From positions 1-37,630 of IMG/VR virus record IMGVR_UViG_3300043427_002006: DNA of 37,630 bases; one strand, given 5' to 3'. The DNA is from a virus. The notes below the pieces were generated by a model that was given only the letters and a program-made list of their open reading frames with translations, ran no database searches and was not told the origin of the DNA. The position numbers and the translations under genes are program-made. The first letter of the stretch is position 1. Each line of letters opens with the position of its first letter. Positions 16,032 through 23,491 of this stretch are shown here, piece by piece.

Positions 16032-16819
16032 TAGCTTTCTACATAATTGACATCTCTTTTATTTTTAAAGAAAAATTCTTTCTTAGCAGTTTCAATCCAA
16101 AATTTAACTTCGTTTTCGTTTAGTTGTCCGTCTTCTCCATTTTTGTATGACCAAAAAAGTGAATCTTCTCTAAAGTTAACGTGTTGGTATCCTGCTCTTG
16201 GAACAACCATAATTTTAACACCATTGTGTGTTAATCTTAAAAGAAATTCATATGTGAAAGTCAATTTGATGTTATTTTTAAGTTTACCGTTTTCCTTAAC
16301 GACTTCTGTTTTAAATAAACCACCACTAGTTTGGTAGTTTTGATATTCCATTAAAACTTCATTATCAATAAAACCTTGGTTGTCGGTAAATCCATACGCC
16401 CAAGCAGATTCATTCGTAAAAGAAATAAATTCACCGTTTCCATTAATGTCCTTAACGATAGGTAAGAAAACATCAACTTCAGGATTATTATGAATATATT
16501 CACCCATTGAATTAATCCAAATTGTCTTATACTCATCATCAATTTCCAAAATAGAAAACCATTCAGTATCACAATCATCGATACCTAAGTTTATTTGACT
16601 TACAAAATCGGTTTCATTTGTTTTATTTTCTAATAATTTAACCTCCAATTTTTGACCGAAATCAAAATCTTCAAGTTTCTTTTTTACACTTGTTGGGGAA
16701 ATTACTGTTAACTTAATATCATTGTGAAAATCTTCAATTGATTCCAAAGCATTCGCTAACATCACAGACTCATCTTCCCCAATTTTATGTATTGGTAATA
16801 AAATTGTTATTTTTTTCAT
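16031..16819 (-). CDS. Glycosyltransferase, GT-A fold, family 2-like
   Basis: A 262-residue cytosolic enzyme. The N-terminal 'KKITILLPIHKIGEDES' followed by 'ALESIEDF' is the nucleotide-sugar binding start of family 2 transferases. 'NLGIDDCDTEWFSILEIDDE' (about 77-96) carries the acidic metal-binding DxD-like position. 'TYEFLLRLTHNGVKIMVVPR' is the typical C-terminal acceptor-side segment. There is no transmembrane helix. It overlaps the preceding glycosyltransferase by four bases (ATGA) and the sigma gene by one. The substrate is unknown; phage options are modified DNA bases, virion proteins or host surface glycans. Confidence 0.75.
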   Translation of the reverse strand: MKKITILLPIHKIGEDESVMLANALESIEDFHNDIKLTVISPTSVKKKLEDFDFGQKLEVKLLENKTNETDFVSQINLGIDDCDTEWFSILEIDDEYKTIWINSMGEYIHNNPEVDVFLPIVKDINGNGEFISFTNESAWAYGFTDNQGFIDNEVLMEYQNYQTSGGLFKTEVVKENGKLKNNIKLTFTYEFLLRLTHNGVKIMVVPRAGYQHVNFREDSLFWSYKNGEDGQLNENEVKFWIETAKKEFFFKNKRDVNYVES

Positions 16820-17871
16820 ACAGTTTCTTCTACTTTAAGTTTTTCAATAGCACTTTTAATTGACTCTTGTCTGATTGATATCAGTGAGTTAAAAATTGCT
16901 AAGGTGTTATTGTTGTGTGTTTCTTTGTTATATGGTAAAACAGTTTGTTTCATTTTATCTTTTACTTCTTCAGTGATTTCAACACCTTCTAACCAAGCTA
17001 AAACAAATGTGCCTAATATCTCAACGATTTTATTTGAATCGTATGTCCATAGACCATTTTCACTTAACCAATCAGGTTCAGTATTTGGTATTTTACCAAT
17101 AACCGGTACACCACATTTCATAGACTCTAATGGGAATGTACCGAATGTTGATTCATCATCAACCCAAACCGATACCATACACTCTTTGAGGTTATCCGCA
17201 AATTCATCATATGACATTTGTACCATATCTCTAAAAGTTACCCATCTTAATTGTGGGTATTTAATATAAAATTCAGAAATAATTCGTCTGTGTACCAATC
17301 TGTCTCTACAGCTGATTGCCACATATGGTTTTAATGGTTTATCCGATGGTTTAAAATTATCACCAATGAATGGCGGAATTAGATGTGATAATGTTTCAGG
17401 AAAATATTCTTTGATATATTTTTTTGTTGATTCGGTTGTTGTGATACACTTATCGAATCCATAATCACCCCATCTACTACCAATAGGTAATGTTTCAAAC
17501 ATATAATCCTTTTGTTGTACCAACATCACTTTAACTGATTTAATATTGGTTAATTGTGGTAATACGTTTGAATAATGTTCAGGTACTACTATAACATCTT
17601 CTACTTTAATTTCAACTTTATCGTCTTTAATTGAAACAACTTCGAGAGTATTATATTCTTCACCTAACCAAGACTCTACGCCACCGTAGGTCTTATCCTC
17701 TACTAATATTTTAGCATTGTAACCATTTTCTTTTAAGGTTAATGCCATATCATAGATATTCTTAACTGCTGCTCTTGCGTTGTTCTTTGTGTCGTAAGTT
17801 AAAAAATATATGACGTTTTCTTTATTTTCAATCCTACCTAAAGAGGATTCTAATTTTTCAATGTTACTCAT
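16816..17871 (-). CDS. Glycosyltransferase, GT-B fold, family 4-like
   Basis: A 351-residue cytosolic protein with a two-domain GT-B layout. The C-terminal nucleotide-sugar-binding domain is clear: 'VSVWVDDESTFGTFPLESMK' and 'CGVPVIGKIPNTEPDWLSEN' contain the family 4 Glu-x(7)-Glu-like region and the following Gly-Val-Pro-Val-Ile-Gly. The N-terminal half ('VIYFLTYDTKNNARAAVKNI') is the acceptor domain. It overlaps the next transferase by 4 bases and the preceding small gene by 8, so the three are co-expressed. With the enzyme at 16031 it may form a two-step sugar-transfer pathway; the acceptor is unknown. Confidence 0.8.
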   Translation of the reverse strand: MSNIEKLESSLGRIENKENVIYFLTYDTKNNARAAVKNIYDMALTLKENGYNAKILVEDKTYGGVESWLGEEYNTLEVVSIKDDKVEIKVEDVIVVPEHYSNVLPQLTNIKSVKVMLVQQKDYMFETLPIGSRWGDYGFDKCITTTESTKKYIKEYFPETLSHLIPPFIGDNFKPSDKPLKPYVAISCRDRLVHRRIISEFYIKYPQLRWVTFRDMVQMSYDEFADNLKECMVSVWVDDESTFGTFPLESMKCGVPVIGKIPNTEPDWLSENGLWTYDSNKIVEILGTFVLAWLEGVEITEEVKDKMKQTVLPYNKETHNNNTLAIFNSLISIRQESIKSAIEKLKVEETV

Positions 17872-18148
17872 TTTCTTCTTCTATTAAGATGTTATTTTTT
17901 ACTAATGTGTTAAATGCTAATCTGAACGATATGGTGGTATCTTTTTGTGCGAAAAGACCCATTTCTTCATCTGATTCATCGAATTCGTTAAGAACTCTTT
18001 CAAGACACATTTTTATTATTTCGTATTTAAAAATGTTTATTTCGAGCGATTCGCCCCCATCGTCATCTTTAATCGTGTTACCTGTTCTACAAACTTCTGT
18101 AACCGTATCAAGGTCGATGTAATAATATTTTCCGAAGACTTCAACCAT
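17864..18148 (-). CDS. Small acidic protein upstream of the glycosyltransferases
   Basis: A 94-residue acidic protein starting 'MVEVFGKYYYIDLDTVTEVC'. A beta N-terminus is followed by a helical 'FKYEIIKMCLERVLNEFD' and a C-terminal helix. No family recognised. Its first 112 bases overlap the end of the preceding gene in another frame, and its start directly follows an 18-base tandem duplication (18149-18184). Its last 8 bases overlap the GT-B gene. Composition looks like a real folded protein, so the frame is probably genuine. Confidence 0.6.
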   Translation of the reverse strand: MVEVFGKYYYIDLDTVTEVCRTGNTIKDDDGGESLEINIFKYEIIKMCLERVLNEFDESDEEMGLFAQKDTTISFRLAFNTLVKNNILIEEENE

Positions 18149-18729
18149 AATTTATCAATTTCTATTAATTTATCAATTTCTATTCCATTAGTAAAGTATT
18201 CGTTATATTGTGTTTTAAACTTTACTGCCGTTTTATTTTTAGGACACTTGTCTATAATATTTTTATTATCGGTAATCCATAAATCACATTCCTTCCAAAG
18301 ATTATCTATTTCAGTATCTCTTGAAAATTTTATGTTATTTGACATACACCCATTTCTTGAGAGAAAGAAAAGAGTAGCCGCTTTCGCTTTACCCAATTCA
18401 TTAATACCAACTAATGTTATGTTGTGTTCTTTGTGTTCATAAATGAATTCATTAAGGTGAATGAAAGCATTTTGATAACTTTGTGTAGCGTGTCCAAAAA
18501 TTTCGATTGGATAATCGATATATAAAAAATTATCATATTCCTCTTTAGATTGGAATTTATAATAATTTAAAAGATTATCATTTTGGATTATGCTTTCTTT
18601 CCCATACTCAAAAGACTCTTGTTCATTTCCCTCTTCAATTTCAGAGTTGATGAAATAATCGTGGTAATGGTAATCGAATTTTTGAATTGTGTTTCTTAAA
18701 ACTCCATCAATACTAATGTATATTTCCAT
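18037..18729 (-). CDS. HAD-like protein with altered nucleophile motif
   Basis: A 230-residue protein with a HAD-type outline: N-terminal 'MEIYISIDGVLRNT' (motif I position), 'ITLVGINELGKAKAATLFFL' (motif II/III-like), and 'CDLWITDNKNIIDKCPKNKT' (motif IV-like). In motif I the first Asp of DxDG is a Ser (SIDG), so normal phosphatase chemistry is doubtful. The C-terminal ~37 residues lie in the 112-base overlap with the next gene and follow a duplicated IEIDKL unit. They may be an extension that arose when the original stop was lost. The ATG sits 5 bases after a host-type box (TATATTTT, 18734-18741), suggesting a leaderless message. The HAD call is tentative. Confidence 0.5.
   Translation of the reverse strand: MEIYISIDGVLRNTIQKFDYHYHDYFINSEIEEGNEQESFEYGKESIIQNDNLLNYYKFQSKEEYDNFLYIDYPIEIFGHATQSYQNAFIHLNEFIYEHKEHNITLVGINELGKAKAATLFFLSRNGCMSNNIKFSRDTEIDNLWKECDLWITDNKNIIDKCPKNKTAVKFKTQYNEYFTNGIEIDKLIEIDKLWLKSSENIITSTLIRLQKFVEQVTRLKMTMGANRSK
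18149..18184. repeat. Tandem duplication of 18 bases
   Basis: Two exact copies of AATTTATCAATTTCTATT, side by side. On the minus strand they add six codons in frame to the HAD-like gene (IEIDKL twice) and end directly before the ATG of the next gene. Confidence 0.9.
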
Positions 18730-18733
18730 AATG

Positions 18734-18764
18734 AAAATATAACATAGATAGATTTATAAGTAAA
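18734..18764 (-). promoter_or_regulatory. Possible host-type promoter, TTTA-N19-TATATTTT (minus)
   Basis: TATATTTT at 18734-18741 and TTTA at 18761-18764 on the minus strand, with a 19-base spacer. Each element has one mismatch to the Bacteroidota consensus. The box ends 5 bases before the ATG at 18729. The same arrangement precedes the helicase gene. Confidence 0.4.
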
Positions 18765-18769
18765 CAATA

Positions 18770-18801
18770 AACCCACATTTGAAAACTAACAAATGTGGGT
18801 T
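18770..18801 (-). terminator. Hairpin after PhoH, probable terminator
   Basis: A 12-base-pair stem AACCCACATTTG / CAAATGTGGGTT with an 8-base loop, located 43 bases after the PhoH stop codon. On the minus strand it runs into T-rich sequence, as expected of an intrinsic terminator separating PhoH from the next unit. ACTAACAAATG occurs in the loop/right arm and again at 18804-18814, next to a second small inverted repeat, so alternative pairings are possible. Confidence 0.65.
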
Positions 18802-18843
18802 ATACTAACAAATGATATGTTAGTGTGCAAAATTATGTTATCG

Positions 18844-19554
18844 TTAATCGTATCTTTCTAAGATTTCAGAAATAATTGGATTTCTAACAATGTCTTCGGT
18901 TCCGAATTCGAACACACCAATACCTCTCACTCCTTCTAATCTTTTTTTGGCGTCGTATAATCCTGACTTTGTTTTGTCTTTAAATTTATCTGATTGTTCT
19001 AAATCTCCTGATAAGAAAAACTTAGAATTAAAACCAATCCGTGTAAGTAATAATTTTATTTGTGCTGGCGTTGCGTTTTGTGCCTCTTCAAATACTAGAA
19101 TTGTATTATCTACGTTCCAACCCCTCATATACGCTAGTGCGGCAACTTCGATAAAACCTTCATCTTTTAACCTTTCTCTCGATTCTTTACCTATAATCTT
19201 ATTTAGTAGGTAATATGAAGGGTATATGTATGGGTCTAATTTTTCTTCTAATCCACCCGGTAACGAACCGAGTTTTTCCTCAGCTTCAACCGCGGGTCTT
19301 ACAATTATAATTTTTTCATACTTATTATCTTCCTGCCATAAGAGGTCAACTGCCCTTTTCATTGCTATGTAGGATTTACCAACACCCGCGGGACCAAAAC
19401 ACAAGGTGATTTGATTATCACCTAATATTTTCCAGTATTCTTCTTGATTTTTTGTTAGGAATTTTTCTTTTGGTCTTTTAACTAGTTCTCTGATTCTCTC
19501 TTTATGAGTTGTTTTTTTGTCTTCTACAACTGATTTAAATTTTGGTTTCAACAA
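18844..19554 (-). CDS. phoH: PhoH-like ATPase
   Basis: A 236-residue P-loop ATPase related to the N-terminal half of bacterial RNA-binding PhoH and common in marine phages. Walker A is 'GPAGVGKS' (54-61). Next come 'IIIVRPAVEAEEKLGSLPGG' and the Walker B region 'ILVFEEAQNATPAQIKLLLT' (154 onward), with Glu in the first position where most members have Asp. 'FFLSGDLEQSD' is the sensor. No ATG is available at the 5' end: the best start is TTG at 19554 (a second TTG follows), because upstream codons reach a stop 5 codons earlier. A late-type motif lies about 35 bases upstream. The role in phage is not established; RNA metabolism or phosphate stress are both proposed for the family. Confidence 0.94.
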   Translation of the reverse strand: MLKPKFKSVVEDKKTTHKERIRELVKRPKEKFLTKNQEEYWKILGDNQITLCFGPAGVGKSYIAMKRAVDLLWQEDNKYEKIIIVRPAVEAEEKLGSLPGGLEEKLDPYIYPSYYLLNKIIGKESRERLKDEGFIEVAALAYMRGWNVDNTILVFEEAQNATPAQIKLLLTRIGFNSKFFLSGDLEQSDKFKDKTKSGLYDAKKRLEGVRGIGVFEFGTEDIVRNPIISEILERYD

Positions 19555-19588
19555 GGTCTTTTTAATTTAATATAAACTATTATTTTAT

Positions 19589-19599
19589 GATAAATATCA
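19589..19599 (-). promoter_or_regulatory. Late-type motif GATATTTATCA (minus strand)
   Basis: GATATTTATCA on the minus strand in the gap between dUTPase and PhoH, 34 bases before the PhoH TTG start. It is the only copy of the motif placed before a gene that is clearly metabolic. Confidence 0.45.
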
Positions 19600-19600
19600 T

Positions 19601-20251
19601 CTAATTACCCGTAGAACCAAATCCACCTTCACCTCTTTCGGTATTTGACAATTCGTTAGACTCAATCATCCTTATCTGTGGGTAAGGTAAAATAACGATT
19701 TGAGCCCCTCTTTCACCTACCTTATATTTTAGTGAGTCTAATCCGTTGGTTTTTTTAAATGTGGCTTGCAATTCACCCCTATACCCACTATCGATTACAC
19801 CAACACAATTTGATAGAATTAAATCTTGGTTACGTACAGAGGAACGAGGGAAGACTAGTCCAACATAACCCTTTGGTATTTCCATAGCAATTCCAAATCC
19901 ATATGATACACTAAAAGATGTATTTTCAATTTCTTTTGTTATGGTTAAATCCATTCCCGCGTCTCCGTCTTTTGAGTATGTAGGAATCACTGCATTTGGG
20001 TCTAATTTTTTGACTTTAACGGGTACGGTGAATATTGATGAAGGGGATACTTGTTGGGGTGTTTCCATTACCCCCTTCATCATCTCTTGCTCAACATCTT
20101 TGTTCAATGACGTTAAAACATTGTTCAGAGTCTGAATGAAATTATCGTTTAACATTTCATCATCCTCTAAAGACTCATCATCGACATCTTCAATTTTACT
20201 ATTCAGTTCCATTAATTTACTAATGTACTCCTGAACCTTATCTTTTTCCAT
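19601..20251 (-). CDS. dut: dUTPase with N-terminal extension
   Basis: Hydrolyses dUTP to dUMP and pyrophosphate, keeping uracil out of phage DNA and supplying dUMP. All five trimeric dUTPase motifs are present: 'DAGMDL' (97-102), 'PRSSVR' (135-140, Ser for the usual Gly), 'GVIDSGYRGE' (151-160), 'GERGAQ' (179-184) and 'RGEGGFGSTG' (206-215). The enzyme proper starts near residue 74, so residues 1-73 are an added acidic helical region not seen in ordinary 145-150-residue dUTPases. The ATG at 20251 immediately follows the stop of the small gene at 20253, and no internal Met near residue 70 has a better context. It works alongside the dCMP deaminase at 8118-8558. Confidence 0.95.
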   Translation of the reverse strand: MEKDKVQEYISKLMELNSKIEDVDDESLEDDEMLNDNFIQTLNNVLTSLNKDVEQEMMKGVMETPQQVSPSSIFTVPVKVKKLDPNAVIPTYSKDGDAGMDLTITKEIENTSFSVSYGFGIAMEIPKGYVGLVFPRSSVRNQDLILSNCVGVIDSGYRGELQATFKKTNGLDSLKYKVGERGAQIVILPYPQIRMIESNELSNTERGEGGFGSTGN

Positions 20252-20252
20252 A

Positions 20253-20471
20253 CTATTGGGTTACTCTTTTTTCTGAAATCCACTTATCTAATGCCTTAAT
20301 TCTTTTTTTAAGGTCTTCATCTTGAGGCCTCAAACAAATCTCAACGAATAAATCGGTGATTCTTACTAATTCCTCTAATGTAACTGATACACCTACAGAT
20401 TGAACGTACTCCAAAGCCATTTTGCTTTGTGATTGACGCATAATTTGTATTTCACGACTGTAGAATTCCAT
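20253..20471 (-). CDS. Small helical hypothetical protein upstream of dUTPase
   Basis: A 72-residue helical protein starting 'MEFYSREIQIMRQSQSKMAL' and ending 'KRIKALDKWISEKRVTQ'. No family recognised. It lies between two co-directional genes with 11- and 1-base gaps, so it is part of the same transcript as dUTPase. Composition resembles small phage adaptor or inhibitor proteins, but nothing specific can be said. Confidence 0.6.
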   Translation of the reverse strand: MEFYSREIQIMRQSQSKMALEYVQSVGVSVTLEELVRITDLFVEICLRPQDEDLKKRIKALDKWISEKRVTQ

Positions 20472-20482
20472 TTTTTTTATGT

Positions 20483-20716
20483 TTATGATTTATAATATTC
20501 TGGTGTGTTTTTTTCGTCGATTACACATTCAATCGGCATTTTAACTACACTCAAACTTTCACTACCGCGGATATCACCTGCTCGGTATTTTCCTGCAACA
20601 AGAGTTGCTTCTTCAACTGATTCTGCTTGAAGGACGTATTTTACTTTTTTAATACGTGGGTTACCTTCTCTGTCCATTTGTTCGGTTTCATAACCGATAG
20701 TTACTAAATAATACAT
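20483..20716 (-). CDS. Small conserved-looking protein, possibly DUF4494-like
   Basis: A 77-residue alpha/beta protein: 'MYYLVTIGYETEQMDREGNP', then basic 'RIKKVKYVLQAESVEEATLV', then 'MPIECVIDEKNTPEYYKS'. The pattern of a beta strand pair, an 'AESVEEA' helix and a final beta strand resembles the start of DUF4494, a family of Bacteroidota proteins, but the protein is about half the usual length and the match is from memory. It lies 11 bases after the glycosyltransferase stop and shares its transcript. Function unknown. Confidence 0.6.
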   Translation of the reverse strand: MYYLVTIGYETEQMDREGNPRIKKVKYVLQAESVEEATLVAGKYRAGDIRGSESLSVVKMPIECVIDEKNTPEYYKS

Positions 20717-20727
20717 AATTGTTGTTT

Positions 20728-21954
20728 TTATTTGTTAATAATTGATTTGAAAAATTCTGCTCGTGTGTTATTGACAACTCTTAATGAATATCTGTCTTTA
20801 ACTGTTTCATATAGTCGATTACCCAAGTCTTCAATCATATTTGGATTTTCGATTAATCTTTTCATATGTTTAGCCCAATCTTTGTGATTTCTTCTTGTGT
20901 TAACGAGTAAGGCATTTCCTTTACTATTGAACTTACCTTCATCAACCGCATTTACTAAATCAATAAGATAAGGATTACATTCACTTGCAATTAAAGCTTT
21001 TTTATGAAATCCTGCTTCAATTGCTTTTAATTGTGATTTATTTGAATTAAACTCACTGTCAACAAGTGGAGCTATCGAAACATCAAATGTATTATAATTT
21101 AATGCATATTTTGAAATTTCTTTAGTCCATCTTCTTCTGTATGGTTTATTAGTATCATCGTATTGTTCGTCTTTGAATGTTAGAAGAAAATTTTTATAAT
21201 CTTCGTCTAATGATTTATAATCATCAGTAAACATTCTTTCGTATTGATACCAAACAGTTTCTGTCGGTGTTATGGGTCTTTCAGTAACTTTACCTTGAGC
21301 GTCCATTTGTTTTACTGTACCTCTTAAATCGAAACCACATAAAACAAATTGTGTTGAATCTTTATAAGCAGCAAGTGTAGATGAAATTCCGCTCTTAGCC
21401 AATTCCAAATCGTGAAAGTGGGATGAACCACCTAACCAACCAAAACGAATTTTATCTGATTTTTCAACATTCGATTTGTATTGGCTTTCATTTTCATCTA
21501 TTGCGTTTGGAAAAACAACAATGTTTTTTAATCCGATTTTTTTTGCTATTGTATCTCTGAAAACACTTGTTGTTGTTGAAACATAGTCGGCAGCTCTTAG
21601 TAGTTGTACCTTCTTTTTATTTGTTTCCGTTTTTATAATTGACTGATACATAGGGTGTCTATGGTCAGGAGTCCAAAAATCATCAATGTCTACAATTACC
21701 TTAACTCCCTTGTTTTTTAACCATTCGATTCTCGATAAGTTTTTTTCAAAGGGAACTTTGTTGTGTATAAAACTATGTAAAATAACTACATCATAGCCAT
21801 CAAACTCAGAATCATTATCTTCAACATTGTATTTGATATCAATATGGAAATCATTAGGGTAAGTTTCTTGTAAGTGGGTGTATGGACCCATAACCCTGAA
21901 TTTACCAACACCATATTGGTCTGAGGGAATAGCTAATATTTTAATTTTTGACAT
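20728..21954 (-). CDS. Glycosyltransferase, GT-B fold, family 4/1-like
   Basis: A 408-residue cytosolic protein. The N-terminal domain begins 'KIKILAIPSDQYGVGKFRVM', contains 'DVVILHSFIHNKVPFEKNL' and 'GVKVIVDIDDFW', then the inter-domain 'FPNAIDENESQY'. The C-terminal domain has 'KIRFGWLGGSSHFHDLELA', 'SIAPLVDSEFNSNKSQLKAI' and 'EAGFHKKALIASECNPY', which form the nucleotide-sugar site. An insertion around residues 215-275 is unusual. It is the third transferase in the window and has its own host-type promoter (21973-22005), separate from the other two. Acceptor unknown. Confidence 0.85.
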   Translation of the reverse strand: MSKIKILAIPSDQYGVGKFRVMGPYTHLQETYPNDFHIDIKYNVEDNDSEFDGYDVVILHSFIHNKVPFEKNLSRIEWLKNKGVKVIVDIDDFWTPDHRHPMYQSIIKTETNKKKVQLLRAADYVSTTTSVFRDTIAKKIGLKNIVVFPNAIDENESQYKSNVEKSDKIRFGWLGGSSHFHDLELAKSGISSTLAAYKDSTQFVLCGFDLRGTVKQMDAQGKVTERPITPTETVWYQYERMFTDDYKSLDEDYKNFLLTFKDEQYDDTNKPYRRRWTKEISKYALNYNTFDVSIAPLVDSEFNSNKSQLKAIEAGFHKKALIASECNPYLIDLVNAVDEGKFNSKGNALLVNTRRNHKDWAKHMKRLIENPNMIEDLGNRLYETVKDRYSLRVVNNTRAEFFKSIINK

Positions 21955-21972
21955 AATTTACTTCACTTATAT

Positions 21973-22005
21973 CAAAAATATAAATAAAAAAATTTGAAAA
22001 ACAAA
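21973..22005 (-). promoter_or_regulatory. Host-type (Bacteroidota) promoter, TTTG-N21-TATTTTTG (minus)
   Basis: TTTG (22002-22005) and TATTTTTG (21973-21980) on the minus strand with a 21-base spacer: a full match to TTTG/TAnnTTTG. It would drive the glycosyltransferase at 21954 with a leader of about 14 bases. Confidence 0.6.
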
Positions 22006-22006
22006 A

Positions 22007-22582
22007 TTACTTTGCTTTATTTACTCCTGTAATTTTACCTTTGAATATTGAATCCCCAACCTTTAAAACAAGGTTTTCATTAATACTTGAGGTTTGTTGT
22101 GCAGTTAATATTTGATTTAATTTTTCGTCTAATACTTTTCTAACTGTGTTTTCAATTAAAACCGCAATTGCATTCATATCAACATTAGAAGAGCCTGTGG
22201 TAGATGGTCTCTGTGTCGGTTTTTGGGATTTTGAACTAACTCCCTCTTGTTCCATTAATCTTTTTGCACCCTTCACAAAATCCATATCTAAACTGTCGTT
22301 TAATGAAATTTGAGGTATAGGGTTTTCTCTCATCGCCTTTTTAATGGCGTCAGGTAATTTAGAATTTTCTATTCTATCAACAGAAGGCATTCCAACCGGT
22401 TTTGTGTTTTGTCTAACTTGTGGTTGTGGCATTTCCATTGTTGACTCATTACTTTCAACATAAAGTTTTGATTCGTCTATTTGACCTCTTTCGAAGTTTC
22501 CTGAATCTACTTTATTCATTACTTTTTTTGCTTGTACTAATTTGTACATTAAATCATTTTCTGATATTGCTCCGTTTCCCAT
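22007..22582 (-). CDS. Hypothetical protein, disordered with helical C-terminus
   Basis: A 191-residue protein. The first ~120 residues are polar with many Pro, Gln, Ser and Asn residues and look disordered. The C-terminal 65 residues contain a helix ('MNAIAVLIENTVRKVLDEKL') and a short beta end ('LVLKVGDSIFKGKITGVNK'). No family recognised. It starts 15 bases after the preceding gene's stop. The late-gene company suggests a virion or assembly role, without direct evidence. Confidence 0.6.
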   Translation of the reverse strand: MGNGAISENDLMYKLVQAKKVMNKVDSGNFERGQIDESKLYVESNESTMEMPQPQVRQNTKPVGMPSVDRIENSKLPDAIKKAMRENPIPQISLNDSLDMDFVKGAKRLMEQEGVSSKSQKPTQRPSTTGSSNVDMNAIAVLIENTVRKVLDEKLNQILTAQQTSSINENLVLKVGDSIFKGKITGVNKAK

Positions 22583-22597
22583 ATTACTAAATATAAT

Positions 22598-23491
22598 TTA
22601 TACTAACGAATTTATCAATGTTTTAATCCTTTTTATAGTTTCAGATAAATTTTCAGGTTGATTTTCGTCTTGTACCTTTATGTTGTCTTTATTTAATAAA
22701 GTATCTAATTCTGTTCTCGATTCCTTATCAAATCTTGCTCTTGTCCCTTCTCCTGGTCTATCATTACCTGCAACTTGTCTTTGATAATTTTTCCAATCTC
22801 CCTCTTTTCTATTATATAAATCTTTGACCGCAGTTTCGTAATCTTGTTTGTTTACTACTTTTTGCCCTTCAATATCTTTTACTTTGCCCTTCAAATTATT
22901 TAAAACTTCAGGACCATAATTCTTTTGTGGTTCGGATGTTGGAATATCTTGTGGTTCAACTTTTTCTGGTTCAGGCGTTGGTTTTGGTTGAGGTTGTGGT
23001 GATGGTTGTGCCGGTGTAGGTGCGGTCGTTTTTGGTTTTGGTGGTGCTGGTTGTGTCGGTTGGTCCTTTTTAAATCTGGCGTCATCTTCAAACCAATAAG
23101 GTGAAAATATCTCAACCTTACTAAGTGACTTCATTGCGTTTGGTGCTTTACCTTTTTGGTATCCTGGTAAATCAGTTAATTTAAATGGATTTAAACCTGG
23201 TTTTGTTTTAATTTGATTTACCCTATCTACTCTAAACATTTTCCAACCCGGTAATCCTTTCTTTGATGTTCCTTTAAACACATAAGCCCAAAAAACTAAA
23301 TTACCTGATTTGGCGTGCGTTCCTAATACAACAGGTTCAATGTCATATCGTACACCATTTAATACTTCATCATCTTCACTTCTATAATCAATAGTAATAG
23401 GCGTTCTTTCACTGATTGCATTCCTCAATAAAAGAAGTTTTGCATCTTGTTCAAGTAAAAGTTCCTCAAATATGTTTAATATTTCAGACAT
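22598..23491 (-). CDS. WYL-like domain protein with Pro-rich linker
   Basis: A 297-residue protein. After a helical N-terminus ('MSEILNIFEELLLEQDAKLL', with a Leu-Leu-Glu|Gln context) comes a beta domain at about 22-95: 'AISERTPITIDYRSED', 'GVRYDIEPVVLGT', 'NLVFWAYVFKG' and 'GWKMFRVDRV'. The order of strand, Arg-x-(Val/Ile)-Glu-Pro, aromatic strand and Gly-Trp-x-x-Phe-Arg-x-Asp-Arg is that of WYL domains, which sense nucleic acids or ligands in bacterial regulators; here there is no helix-turn-helix. Residues about 142-190 are a Pro/Gln/Thr/Lys linker. The C-terminus ends 'ENLSETIKRIKTLINSLV'. It overlaps the previous gene by one base. The role in a phage virion-like neighbourhood is unclear. 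Confidence 0.6.
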   Translation of the reverse strand: MSEILNIFEELLLEQDAKLLLLRNAISERTPITIDYRSEDDEVLNGVRYDIEPVVLGTHAKSGNLVFWAYVFKGTSKKGLPGWKMFRVDRVNQIKTKPGLNPFKLTDLPGYQKGKAPNAMKSLSKVEIFSPYWFEDDARFKKDQPTQPAPPKPKTTAPTPAQPSPQPQPKPTPEPEKVEPQDIPTSEPQKNYGPEVLNNLKGKVKDIEGQKVVNKQDYETAVKDLYNRKEGDWKNYQRQVAGNDRPGEGTRARFDKESRTELDTLLNKDNIKVQDENQPENLSETIKRIKTLINSLV

